Positions 30,730 to 41,471 of a stretch of 41,471 nt of DNA are shown in pieces. A program made the position numbers and the translations under genes. Each line of letters begins with the position of its first letter. Within the stretch, counting starts at the first letter, position 1. This stretch comes from Paludibacteraceae bacterium (GTDB lineage: Bacteria > Bacteroidota > Bacteroidia > Bacteroidales > Paludibacteraceae), in contig JAFZKQ010000066.1 of NCBI GenBank assembly GCA_017553575.1, positions 1 to 41,471 of the forward strand. Reading direction: 5' to 3'. The notes below the pieces were generated by a model that saw only the letters and a program-made list of their open reading frames with translations, was not told the DNA's origin and did not search any database.

Positions 30730-32511
30730 TTATTTGACAACCATAGGGTAGGCCTTGCCCTCGAAATCTTTGAGGATATAGATACCTTTTCCTAATTCGT
30801 CACTGTACGCATTTTTCAGGGTGATGACCTTGATGAGTTTGCCGTTTGCATCGTATGCGTAGTAGCGGCCATCTGGAATGTTCTCTTTAGAAGGCTTCAG
30901 GTCGGTAACCTTCGTCTTGTCGGCCTTGATCAGATTGAATTTCAGATAATCCAAGTCAACCCAATCGCCCGTAATCTCTATTTTTAGGACATGAACGCCC
31001 TTGGTCAACTTGTTGAGCTTCGTCTCAATCGTGGTGAAGGTATTCCAATCGCCTGTGTTTGGCACATCGATGAAACCGCCTGGTGTTCCGTCATCTCCCG
31101 GAATGATGAATTGGTTGTCCATGTAGAGGGTGAAGGCTGCCGTGTTACTGCCGGAAGCGACTCTCGATTCCACGCTGTACTCTCCGTCTTCTTCGACTTC
31201 AACGGTATATTCAATCCATTCGCCCGTTTGTGAGTATCCGATGGCGATGTCGTTCAGGTCTACACCTTCGTTACGGCTTCCTCCGTTGCGGTTCTCCTCA
31301 TCATTGTCATGGTAGGCATTGCCTTCACCTCCGTAATCAAATTCCTCAGCCTCAATCTTTCCTGGAATCTTGGCAGGGAAGCCGTTGAATGGTTTTTGCT
31401 CCTCCATGATGGTGATGGTTGTCTTGGAAGTAGTGTATTGCTTGTTGTTGCTGTCATAGCCGACGGCCCAGACGGAGTGTTTCCCTTCGGGTATGTTTTC
31501 CCAAACGAAGGAGGTCTGGTCTGTTGCGATGATTTTGTCGTCGGCATAGATCTCCACCTTTTGGATGTCGTTGTTCTCCTTTTTTACATCGATTTCAACA
31601 ACACCGGGTTCCGACTCTTTCGTTACGGAGAGCGAGAGCAAAAGGTCTTGTTGGGCAACAGGATTGTCTCCCAATAGTTCCAACATCTTTTCAGCGTAAC
31701 GTTTGCCCAAGAGTTTGTAGCCGGCCACAGAGAAGTGGAAATCGTCGCCTGCTGCTTCGCAACCTTCTGCCGATACGATATGGGCAGTTGGAATGACGGA
31801 TGGCACTTTCTTTATCGTGTTGTTATGGCCGCTGCAAGGACCTGTATAGCGCACTTCGCCCACCAATAGAGGAACCTCCGATGCCTTCAGATTCAGGTCG
31901 TTCAACATGTTTTGATATACACCGTTCAATCGTTTCGGCCAGTCGCTTTGTCCGTTGTCCGATTCGCCTTGGTGTACGAGTATACCCTTGATGACACCCA
32001 CCTCTTGGGCGATTTTGGCCATGTCGATGATTCTTTGATAGGGGTTGCCTCCGTAAGAGTCGGCATATCCTCTCAACCAGTCTGCGCAGGTTGCCAAGTA
32101 ATTCTTGTAGTTGCTTGGCTCAAACAGTTGGATGCTGGCGCCACCACAAGCAACTACGATGACTCCGACTTTGATGCTTGGGTCCAGCTTTTCTACCAAG
32201 GTACGGCCAAAATAGTCGATGGGACCGAAACCTCCGTTGTTCCAGTGAAAGCAGCGAGCCAAAGGCGGGGTGGCAGTATACCATTGCCCCAGTTTTCGGT
32301 CGCCGTTGCTACAGTCGTTGGCTGTGTAGAGCATTTGAAAACGTTCGCTAACTCCGGTCTTCTCCTCGTTGGGAACGGTGGCATTACCCTCCATGTTCGA
32401 TTGACCCCAACAAATATAAATGTGGAAATTAGGATCTGGAGCCGCTTGCATGAGCGTCCCTAACCCCAAAAGACATAGCAATACAAAGATTTTGTGTTTT
32501 AAGTTCCTCAT
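30730..32511 (-). CDS. Secreted CE6-like carbohydrate (acetyl xylan) esterase with CBM6
   Basis: 593 residues from ATG at 32511 (MRNLKHKIFVLLCLLGLG, signal peptide). An in-frame ATG 99 bases upstream is unlikely, since the promoter box lies between. Residues 25-290 form an SGNH/SASA-type esterase: nucleophile Ser38 in CWGQSNMEGN, VVACGGASIQLF, VHQGESDNG, and the Asp-x-x-His pair in DDFHFSVAGYK. Then follow an Ig-like linker, a CBM6 (IPGKIEAEEFDYGGEG, GEWIEYTVEVEEDGEY) and a C-terminal domain resembling a T9SS type A tail (YYAYDANGKLIKV, GIYILKDFEGK). It probably removes acetyl groups from xylan on the cell surface. Neighbour and paralogue of the 1095-residue gene upstream. Confidence 0.88.
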   Translation of the reverse strand: MRNLKHKIFVLLCLLGLGTLMQAAPDPNFHIYICWGQSNMEGNATVPNEEKTGVSERFQMLYTANDCSNGDRKLGQWYTATPPLARCFHWNNGGFGPIDYFGRTLVEKLDPSIKVGVIVVACGGASIQLFEPSNYKNYLATCADWLRGYADSYGGNPYQRIIDMAKIAQEVGVIKGILVHQGESDNGQSDWPKRLNGVYQNMLNDLNLKASEVPLLVGEVRYTGPCSGHNNTIKKVPSVIPTAHIVSAEGCEAAGDDFHFSVAGYKLLGKRYAEKMLELLGDNPVAQQDLLLSLSVTKESEPGVVEIDVKKENNDIQKVEIYADDKIIATDQTSFVWENIPEGKHSVWAVGYDSNNKQYTTSKTTITIMEEQKPFNGFPAKIPGKIEAEEFDYGGEGNAYHDNDEENRNGGSRNEGVDLNDIAIGYSQTGEWIEYTVEVEEDGEYSVESRVASGSNTAAFTLYMDNQFIIPGDDGTPGGFIDVPNTGDWNTFTTIETKLNKLTKGVHVLKIEITGDWVDLDYLKFNLIKADKTKVTDLKPSKENIPDGRYYAYDANGKLIKVITLKNAYSDELGKGIYILKDFEGKAYPMVVK

Positions 32512-32542
32512 GTGATGTAAATTTATATTATCCTTATAGTCG

Positions 32543-32550
32543 CAAATGTA
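32543..32550 (-). promoter_or_regulatory. -7 box for the 593-residue esterase gene
   Basis: Minus-strand TACATTTG, perfect TAnnTTTG and identical to the -7 box of the larger esterase at 36108; 32 bases before the ATG. The rest of the 283-base gap up to 32794 contains only the terminator below. Confidence 0.5.
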
Positions 32551-32736
32551 GATAATAGAAGGAATCGGAGTGTTGCAAAATCTCTTCTTTAATCGGTATT
32601 TTTCGTTCAAAAGGTTGTTTTTTTAGGTCAGACATGCTTTTCAACATGAATTGAGGCATCGCTTATGTCGGAATGTGGTGTTTTGAGGAGGCTTGAGGCG
32701 AAGTTGTATTCTTGGCTTGCCTGTGGAGTTTTCGGG

Positions 32737-32773
32737 AAAAAAAGAGGGACTATCTCAGGTGAGACAGCCCCTC
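32737..32773 (-). terminator. Intrinsic terminator of the 1095-residue esterase gene
   Basis: On the minus strand GAGGGGCTGTCTCA pairs with TGAGATAGTCCCTC (arms 32760-32773 and 32744-32757) and is followed by seven T residues. It separates the two esterase genes into independent transcripts. Confidence 0.85.
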
Positions 32774-32794
32774 TTCGTTTAGATCGTTTAGTCG

Positions 32795-35700
32795 TTATTT
32801 GATAACCATAGGGTAGGTCTTACCCTCGAAATTCTTGAGGATATAGAAGCCTTGCTCTAATTCATTGCTGTACGCATTTTGGATGGTAATGACTTTGATG
32901 AGTCTACCCGTTGCGTCGTATGCGTAGTAGGATCCGTCAGGAATGTTGCCCTTGGCTGCATCCAAGTCGACTACATTCGTTTCGTCATCGGCCTTGAGCA
33001 AGTTGAATTTCAAGAAATCCAAGTCAAGCCAATCGCCGGTGATCTCCACTTTCAATACGTGGGTTCCTTTGGTGAGTTTCTCCAAATCGGATTTTACCGT
33101 CGTGAAGTCTTCCCAGCTACCCGTGTTTGGCACTTCAATGTTGCCTTTTGATGGAATGATCGGTTCATTATCCATATAAAGCGTGAAGGAAGCTCCACTA
33201 TTACCAGAAGCCACGGCAGCTTCTACCTCGTAGGTGCCCGATTTTTGTACGTCAACTGTATATTCGATCCATTCGCCCTTTTGCGTATAGCCGACAGCCG
33301 TACTGTTCATGTCTACGCCTTCGTTACGAGTCTTTCCGTTGTGGTTCTCCTCGTCGTTGTCATGGTAAGCGTTTCCTTCACCACCGAAGTCGAACTCTTC
33401 CGCTTCGATCTTTCCAGGAATAGCTGCAGGCGTTCCGTTGAATGGCTTTTGTTCCTCGAAGATGGTTATGTTCTTCTTGTTGCTGGTATACTCTTGGTTG
33501 TTGCCGTCGTAGCCGATAGCCAAGATGGTGTGGCTTCCCTTCTCAAGATTTTGTACGAGGTAGGACTCCGTTCCGCTGGCCACCTTCTCACCATCCACGT
33601 AGATGTCTACGGTTTGGACGTCGCTATTTTCGATGGAGATGGAGATCTCTGCTTCGCCCGGTTCTGAATTTTTGATCAATTTGACATCAACAAAGACAGC
33701 GGGTTTCTCCTTACCACAAGCGGTGGTGTATTGGCTGACGAATCGCCAAATCTCACGGGAGGTGTGGTAGTTGTTGTTGGTTGGCTCGTGGTCTCTGCCT
33801 GGTACGGCAGCCAGTACGACATCGGCATCACAATCGCCACCGCTATATTTGGTGATGTTTGCTGCTTCCACTTTGTAGGTGGTTTTGTCTTTTGCGTTGT
33901 TGTGGTCTGCCCACTTTTTTGAGTATTTCTCTGCACCGATCCAGTTATCCTTCTCTGGGAAAGGAACTACGCTATCGCTTGTTCCGTGGGTATGGATTAG
34001 AGGTACAGGTCGCGTTGAAGCGTTAACTGTAGAACCCATATAGCCTGAGATAGGTGCGAAAGCGGCGAAGTAGTCAGGAATGGTGTTCATACAGTGGTAA
34101 GTCAACATACCACCCATGGAGAATCCACTCATATAGACTCTTGTCAAATCAATCTTGTAGGTTTTGTGTAACTCTTCGATGATGGCAATCAGATAATCGG
34201 TATCTGATGAGCCGTTGATGTCCCAGGTCGAACCGACGGAAGAAGGGTAGGCTGCGATGAAGTCAGCTGTGTCGGCCACTGTCTCCCATTGCGTCTTGCT
34301 TCTTTGATAATTGATGTCTTGGTCCATACCGTGGCAAGAGATCACCAAAGGTCTATTGGTATGAGCATTCTTAGGAGCGTAGACGGATACGGTTCTGTTC
34401 ATGACTTTGATATCGACATATTTACCTGTGGTAACGCCCGTCAACAACTCCTCTTCTTGGTTGTTATTATTGTTATTATTGTTGTTCCCGTCAGACTTCT
34501 TGAAGTTGAGATAGTCGATATCTACGTAGTCACCCGTTATTTCCAATTTCAACACGTGAACGCCTTTGGTCAACTTGTTCAACTTTGTCGTTACAGTGGT
34601 GAACGTTTCCCAGTCGCCAGTATTCGGAACAGAGACGAAACCGCCAGGAGTTCCATCGTCGCCAGGGATGATGAATGTGTTGTCAATGTAGAGGGTGAAT
34701 GAGGAACCGCTGTTACCAGAAGCCACGCGTGACTCTACCACATATTCGCCGTCTTCCTCTACCTCAACCGTATATTCGATCCATTCGCCCGTTTCTGTGT
34801 AGCCTACAGCCGTGCTGCTTGCATCCACACCCTCGTTGCGGCTTCCTTTCTTTTGGTTCTCCTCGTCATTGTCGTGGTAAGCGTTTCCTTCGCCGCCATA
34901 GTCAAATTCCTCAGCCTCGATCTTGCCAGGAATCTTAGAAGGTGAACCGTTGAAAGGTTTTTGCTCAGGCAAGATGGTGATGCTCTTTTTAGAAGTCGTG
35001 TACTCTTTGTTGCTGCTATCATATCCTACCGCCCAAATAGAGTGGGAGCCTTCTTCGATGTCTTTCCATGTGAAAGTGGCTTCGTCGCTGGATATTAGCT
35101 TGTTATCAGCATAGATTTCCACCTTTTTGATCACTTCGCTATCATATTTCACGCTTATCTCCACTTCGCCTGGAGCAGATTGTTGGTTGATAATCGTAGA
35201 AAGAGAGATATTCGATTGTTGAACAGGATTGTCGCCCAACAATTCCAACATCTTGGCAGCATATCGTTTTCCTAATTCCTTGTATCCTGCAACGGAGAAG
35301 TGATATTGGTCAGGAGCAGCCTCACATCCATCGGAAGAGATGACGTAAGCTGTAGAGATTACGCTTGGTACATTTTTGATAATGTCGTTGTGACCACTAC
35401 AAGGACCGCTATGACGGACTTCACCGACCAACAAAGGAACTTCCTCGGCATTTAGGCCTAGGTCATTCAGCATGTTTTCGTATACGCCCTTCAAGCGTTT
35501 TGGCCAATCTGTCTGTCCTGAGTTGTTTTCACCTTGGTGAACCAAGATACCTTTGATAACACCCACTTTTTGAGCCTCTTTCGCCATATCGATGAGTCTC
35601 TTGTATGGATTGTTGCCATACTCTCTGGCATAGGATTGCAACCAATCAGCCGCGTTTCGGATATAGTTTTCGCACTTGTCTTTTTCGAAAAGTTCGATGT

Positions 35701-36082
35701 CGCAACCACCGCAGGCTACAACGACAACACCGACACGGATGCTTTCATCAAGTTCTTTAACTAGGGTACGACCGAAATAGTCGACGGGACCAAAACCGAT
35801 GTTGTTGTTATGGAAGCAACGAGCTAAAGGCGGTATGGCTGTGTACCATTGACCTTTCTTGCGGTCTCCTCTTGAACAATCGTCGGCTGTATAAATCATC
35901 TGGAATCGTTCGTCCACACCTTCTTTTTCGGAGCTTGGAACGGATGCATTACCTTCCATGTTGGATTGACCCCAACAGAGGTATATGTGAAAGTTCGGAT
36001 CGGGCTCCGCTTGTGCGAGCAGAGCTGTTCCCAAAAAGCATAGAGAAAGGACTATGCGTAAAAGAGTGTTACTTGTTTTCAT
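32795..36082 (-). CDS. Bifunctional secreted esterase: CE6-like and CE1-like domains with two CBM6
   Basis: 1095 residues. Order: signal peptide (1-26); CE6-like SGNH esterase (about 27-290) with Ser40 in CWGQSNMEGN and DQYHFSVAGYK; Ig-like module (about 291-375); CBM6 (about 380-530); eight-Asn linker (about 533-540); CE1/feruloyl-esterase or depolymerase-like alpha/beta hydrolase (about 548-775) with oxyanion-region SCHGMDQ, nucleophile near residue 655 in SGFSMGGML, and a late His in GRDHEPT; second Ig-like module; second CBM6 (about 880-1010); and a T9SS-like C-terminal tail. It probably strips acetyl and feruloyl (or related) groups from arabinoxylan while bound to it. The flanking modules are close to those of the adjacent 593-residue paralogue, implying duplication. 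Own promoter and terminator. Confidence 0.9.
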   Translation of the reverse strand: MKTSNTLLRIVLSLCFLGTALLAQAEPDPNFHIYLCWGQSNMEGNASVPSSEKEGVDERFQMIYTADDCSRGDRKKGQWYTAIPPLARCFHNNNIGFGPVDYFGRTLVKELDESIRVGVVVVACGGCDIELFEKDKCENYIRNAADWLQSYAREYGNNPYKRLIDMAKEAQKVGVIKGILVHQGENNSGQTDWPKRLKGVYENMLNDLGLNAEEVPLLVGEVRHSGPCSGHNDIIKNVPSVISTAYVISSDGCEAAPDQYHFSVAGYKELGKRYAAKMLELLGDNPVQQSNISLSTIINQQSAPGEVEISVKYDSEVIKKVEIYADNKLISSDEATFTWKDIEEGSHSIWAVGYDSSNKEYTTSKKSITILPEQKPFNGSPSKIPGKIEAEEFDYGGEGNAYHDNDEENQKKGSRNEGVDASSTAVGYTETGEWIEYTVEVEEDGEYVVESRVASGNSGSSFTLYIDNTFIIPGDDGTPGGFVSVPNTGDWETFTTVTTKLNKLTKGVHVLKLEITGDYVDIDYLNFKKSDGNNNNNNNNNQEEELLTGVTTGKYVDIKVMNRTVSVYAPKNAHTNRPLVISCHGMDQDINYQRSKTQWETVADTADFIAAYPSSVGSTWDINGSSDTDYLIAIIEELHKTYKIDLTRVYMSGFSMGGMLTYHCMNTIPDYFAAFAPISGYMGSTVNASTRPVPLIHTHGTSDSVVPFPEKDNWIGAEKYSKKWADHNNAKDKTTYKVEAANITKYSGGDCDADVVLAAVPGRDHEPTNNNYHTSREIWRFVSQYTTACGKEKPAVFVDVKLIKNSEPGEAEISISIENSDVQTVDIYVDGEKVASGTESYLVQNLEKGSHTILAIGYDGNNQEYTSNKKNITIFEEQKPFNGTPAAIPGKIEAEEFDFGGEGNAYHDNDEENHNGKTRNEGVDMNSTAVGYTQKGEWIEYTVDVQKSGTYEVEAAVASGNSGASFTLYMDNEPIIPSKGNIEVPNTGSWEDFTTVKSDLEKLTKGTHVLKVEITGDWLDLDFLKFNLLKADDETNVVDLDAAKGNIPDGSYYAYDATGRLIKVITIQNAYSNELEQGFYILKNFEGKTYPMVIK
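34460..34486. repeat. Asn-codon microsatellite in the esterase linker
   Basis: Eight consecutive Asn codons (AAC/AAT) on the minus strand, read as GTT/ATT triplets on the plus strand. It joins the first CBM6 to the CE1 domain; repeat-number change would alter linker length without a frameshift. Confidence 0.85.
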
Positions 36083-36107
36083 GGTACGTTATGTTCTATT
36101 ATGCAAA

Positions 36108-36136
36108 CAAATGTAAGAATAAAGGGAAGCAGGCAA
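36108..36136 (-). promoter_or_regulatory. Promoter of the 1095-residue esterase gene
   Basis: Minus-strand TACATTTG (36108-36115) is a perfect -7 box and a TTG (36134-36136) lies 18 bases upstream as -33 core. The start codon is 26 bases downstream. The remaining ~250 bases to 36387 show no gene. Confidence 0.55.
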
Positions 36137-36387
36137 TTGTACTTTTTCGTCATTATTATGCAATTATTTCGCCATGGAGGAGAATAATTCGGACGAATCC
36201 ATTTGTTTGACGAGGAATTTGTCGATTCTTATGTTCGGGAGCAGGTTTGTCGGAGTAGGGGTGTCGTTCGTTCGCTTTTTAAGGTCTTTGGCTGAGGAAA
36301 GTTTGCGGTTGATGGGGATTGTTTAAATTCTCCAAACTAAAGCAAGGGTTTATTATTGGCGTCGTCTTTCAAGGTGAGGAATTTTCC

Positions 36388-36422
36388 ATAAAAAAATCGG
36401 AGGACAATACTGCCCTCCGATT
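36388..36422 (-). terminator. Intrinsic terminator after nifJ
   Basis: On the minus strand AATCGGAGG (36422-36414) pairs with CCTCCGATT (36403-36395) and runs into a T tract, 20 bases after the stop. Confidence 0.88.
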
Positions 36423-36442
36423 CTATTATAGAGAATAATGAA

Positions 36443-40000
<3,558 letters not shown>

Positions 40001-40068
40001 AATTTATTTAAATAAAAATAGTAAATTCTATATCGCTCGTTTTGCTATTTGGATATAGCAATTTCGGG

Positions 40069-40076
40069 CAAAAATA
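40069..40076 (-). promoter_or_regulatory. -7 box for nifJ
   Basis: Minus-strand TATTTTTG, perfect match, ~70 bases before the ATG in an AT-rich leader. The rest of 40077-40279 shows no gene. Confidence 0.55.
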
Positions 40077-40279
40077 GCATTTTATTTTTGAAAAATAATA
40101 ACTTTTGGGTCGTATTTTATTGACATTTTATCCTGAATCCTTCCTTTTTCTTATTTTTTCGTTTTGGGGGATTCTGGACCCCTCGGCCTCCTCTCTCCCA
40201 AAATGGTGAGTAGTAAATCTGTAAATGGTTGAATTTAGTGTTGGCTCTAAATGGGTTCTCCCCGAAATTTCACCTCTTG

Positions 40280-40311
40280 TTTGTGATTTCCGTCTTTATT
40301 CGTTACCTTAG
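40280..40311 (+). promoter_or_regulatory. Promoter of the small membrane protein gene
   Basis: TTTG (40280-40283) and TACCTTAG (40304-40311, one mismatch to TAnnTTTG) are 20 bases apart. The start codon is 33 bases downstream. Confidence 0.5.
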
Positions 40312-40344
40312 CGATGATAAATAATATGTTAAAACGTTATAGTT

Positions 40345-40851
40345 ATGCAAAATCAGAAGCCTTCAAAAGAGGAATTACGGAAGTTGTTTAAAAGTATGCA
40401 GGAGCGAGACTATTCGAAAGAAGAAATGTTGAAGTTGCTTAAATCGTGCCAACAGGGAAGGAGTGTTCCTCCTCAGTCAGCCAAAGAAAAATTGTTGGGG
40501 AAATTGGATGACCTTTTATATAAACTTGGCGACAGTTTTGATGCTTTTTTCGGATTGTATATGTGCATACTTCTGTTAATTGAGGTCTTGGGTCTTTTTT
40601 TGATCGATTCGCCAATTTGTACTTACCTGCTAGTGGCTTCCTTAGTCCTATTGGCATTCTCTTTTGTGTGGGAAGATTTGTATCAATGTGATATACTTGT
40701 CAAATTGCAGGTTGTGACGCTTGTCCCTCTTTTGCTCTATTTCTTCTTAGGCTGGTTTTTCCCTCGTCTGACCCTTGTGCTGTTGCTGGTCGTCACGTTA
40801 TTCGTGTTCTTTCGTGGATTGTTGAGCAGGGCTATGAGAGGGCATAATTAA
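40345..40851 (+). CDS. Small membrane protein of unknown function
   Basis: 168 residues. The first ~65 are polar and helical (SKEELRKLFKSMQERDYSKE, KEKLLGKLDDLLYKLGD), followed by about four hydrophobic segments (GLYMCILLLIEVLGLFLI, TYLLVASLVLLAFSFV, LVTLVPLLLYFFLGWFF-like and LVLLLVVTLFVFFRG). The N-terminus is probably cytoplasmic, since there is no signal peptide. No conserved motif is recognised. It precedes the alpha-2-macroglobulin-like gene by 96 bases on the same strand and could be co-transcribed with it. Confidence 0.7.
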   Translation: MQNQKPSKEELRKLFKSMQERDYSKEEMLKLLKSCQQGRSVPPQSAKEKLLGKLDDLLYKLGDSFDAFFGLYMCILLLIEVLGLFLIDSPICTYLLVASLVLLAFSFVWEDLYQCDILVKLQVVTLVPLLLYFFLGWFFPRLTLVLLLVVTLFVFFRGLLSRAMRGHN

Positions 40852-40947
40852 AGAGGTGATAGAAAAAGTGGAAATGGTTCATGGGGGTGCAGTGGCTACA
40901 TGTGAAAAGGGACTGTCCTTTCCCAAAATAAAATTTTATATGGTTGT

Positions 40948-41471
40948 ATGAGAAGGAATTCTTTTTTATGGATGCTTAGTTTGCTCTCCCTATGGGGATT
41001 GCTCACTTCTTTTGATTATGCTAACGAGTGGAATTCGGTTAATCGGCTTGTGCAATCCGATCCGAAGACCGCCTTGACCAAAATTAGTGCTATCGAGAAG
41101 CGTGCGAAGAAGGAGAAGAACGCACCCCAAGAGATTGCCTGCATCCTCCAGCGGGGCGTGGCAAGGAGTTTCATCGACGACTCATCCTTCGTGGATTGTC
41201 TGGCCGAGTTGAAGAAGTATCGGCAGAAGACCAAGGACGAGGTGGCTCGCTCGGTTGCCACCTATTTGGAAGGTGCCCTTTACCTGAACTACTATAATAG
41301 TAATTATGGGAGAATCTATCGGCGGACGGAACTGATTGATACCATCCCGGAGGATATTGCGGAGTGGACTCCCAATTTGTTCGTCAACAAGATACGGGGG
41401 TGCGTTTTTGAAGCTCTCTCGAACGAAAAACTGAAGAGTACCCCCTCGAGCGAATACGGGGCGATTCTGAA
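40948..41471 (+). CDS. Alpha-2-macroglobulin-like protein, N-terminal part (cut by window edge)
   Basis: 174 residues are visible before the window ends. After a signal peptide (MRRNSFLWMLSLLSLWGLL) comes a helical region with the wording of the N-terminus of large Bacteroidota MG2/A2M-family proteins: NRLVQSDPKTALTKISAIEKRAKKE, ARSFIDDSSFVDC, and the later YGRIYRRTELIDTIPEDIAEW and TPSSEYGAIL. Full members are near 1900 residues and are thought to trap proteases in the periplasm, often with a penicillin-binding protein partner. The MG domains and any thioester lie beyond the window, so the assignment rests on the N-terminus only. ATG at 40948 chosen; an ATG at 40940 stops after three codons. 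Confidence 0.6.
   Translation, partial: MRRNSFLWMLSLLSLWGLLTSFDYANEWNSVNRLVQSDPKTALTKISAIEKRAKKEKNAPQEIACILQRGVARSFIDDSSFVDCLAELKKYRQKTKDEVARSVATYLEGALYLNYYNSNYGRIYRRTELIDTIPEDIAEWTPNLFVNKIRGCVFEALSNEKLKSTPSSEYGAIL

Overview
The window looks like a chromosomal segment of a Bacteroidales bacterium (phylum Bacteroidota). The evidence is a set of promoters with the TAnnTTTG -7 box of this phylum, a secreted protein with a type IX secretion (T9SS) C-terminal domain, a fused pyruvate:ferredoxin oxidoreductase, a eukaryote-like glycogen branching enzyme, a Bacteroidota-style PheS carrying a CxxC insert, and Asp/Gly-rich esterase-CBM6 proteins. Together these suggest an anaerobic, fibre-associated (gut or rumen) lifestyle. 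Genus cannot be fixed from the sequence alone.

Layout. 1-1445 (minus) is the start of a large secreted Ig/repeat protein cut by the window edge. 2294-10638 (plus) is a housekeeping block: YhcH-family protein, glgB, pheS, bactofilin, lon, hpt and adk. 10700-16900 is an A-rich accessory island. It holds a type III restriction-modification locus (mod intact, res broken by one in-frame TGA), a RAYT-type Y1 transposase, and a small minus-strand gene that is also broken by one in-frame TGA. A perfect 28-bp palindrome occurs three times here: inside mod, just after res, and inside the transposase gene itself. A ~145-bp interrupted palindrome sits ahead of mod.

16963-22005 (minus) carries envelope and secreted proteins: an orphan SecD periplasmic-domain protein, a T9SS cargo, an operon of a TPR protein and a small secreted protein, and a frameshifted BspA-like remnant. 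Then come two identical tRNA-Arg(ACG) genes and an operon of an acyl-CoA-synthetase-like ligase with a bile-acid:sodium-symporter-family transporter.

25758-30652 holds a large divergent BspA-like secreted protein, a secreted protein of unknown function and two tandem paralogous lipoproteins, separated by a possible group II intron scrap. 30730-36082 (minus) encodes two paralogous secreted carbohydrate esterases. The larger joins a CE6-like and a CE1-like esterase in one chain with two CBM6 domains, fitting deacetylation and deferuloylation of xylan. 36443-40000 (minus) is nifJ/por. The window closes with a small membrane protein and the N-terminus of an alpha-2-macroglobulin-like protein.

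The strongest leads are the palindrome family that has entered reading frames around the RAYT gene, the two nearby accessory genes each stopped by a single TGA, and the stand-alone SecD P1 protein. I found no CRISPR array, no rRNA, and no complete system that I could call clearly undescribed.
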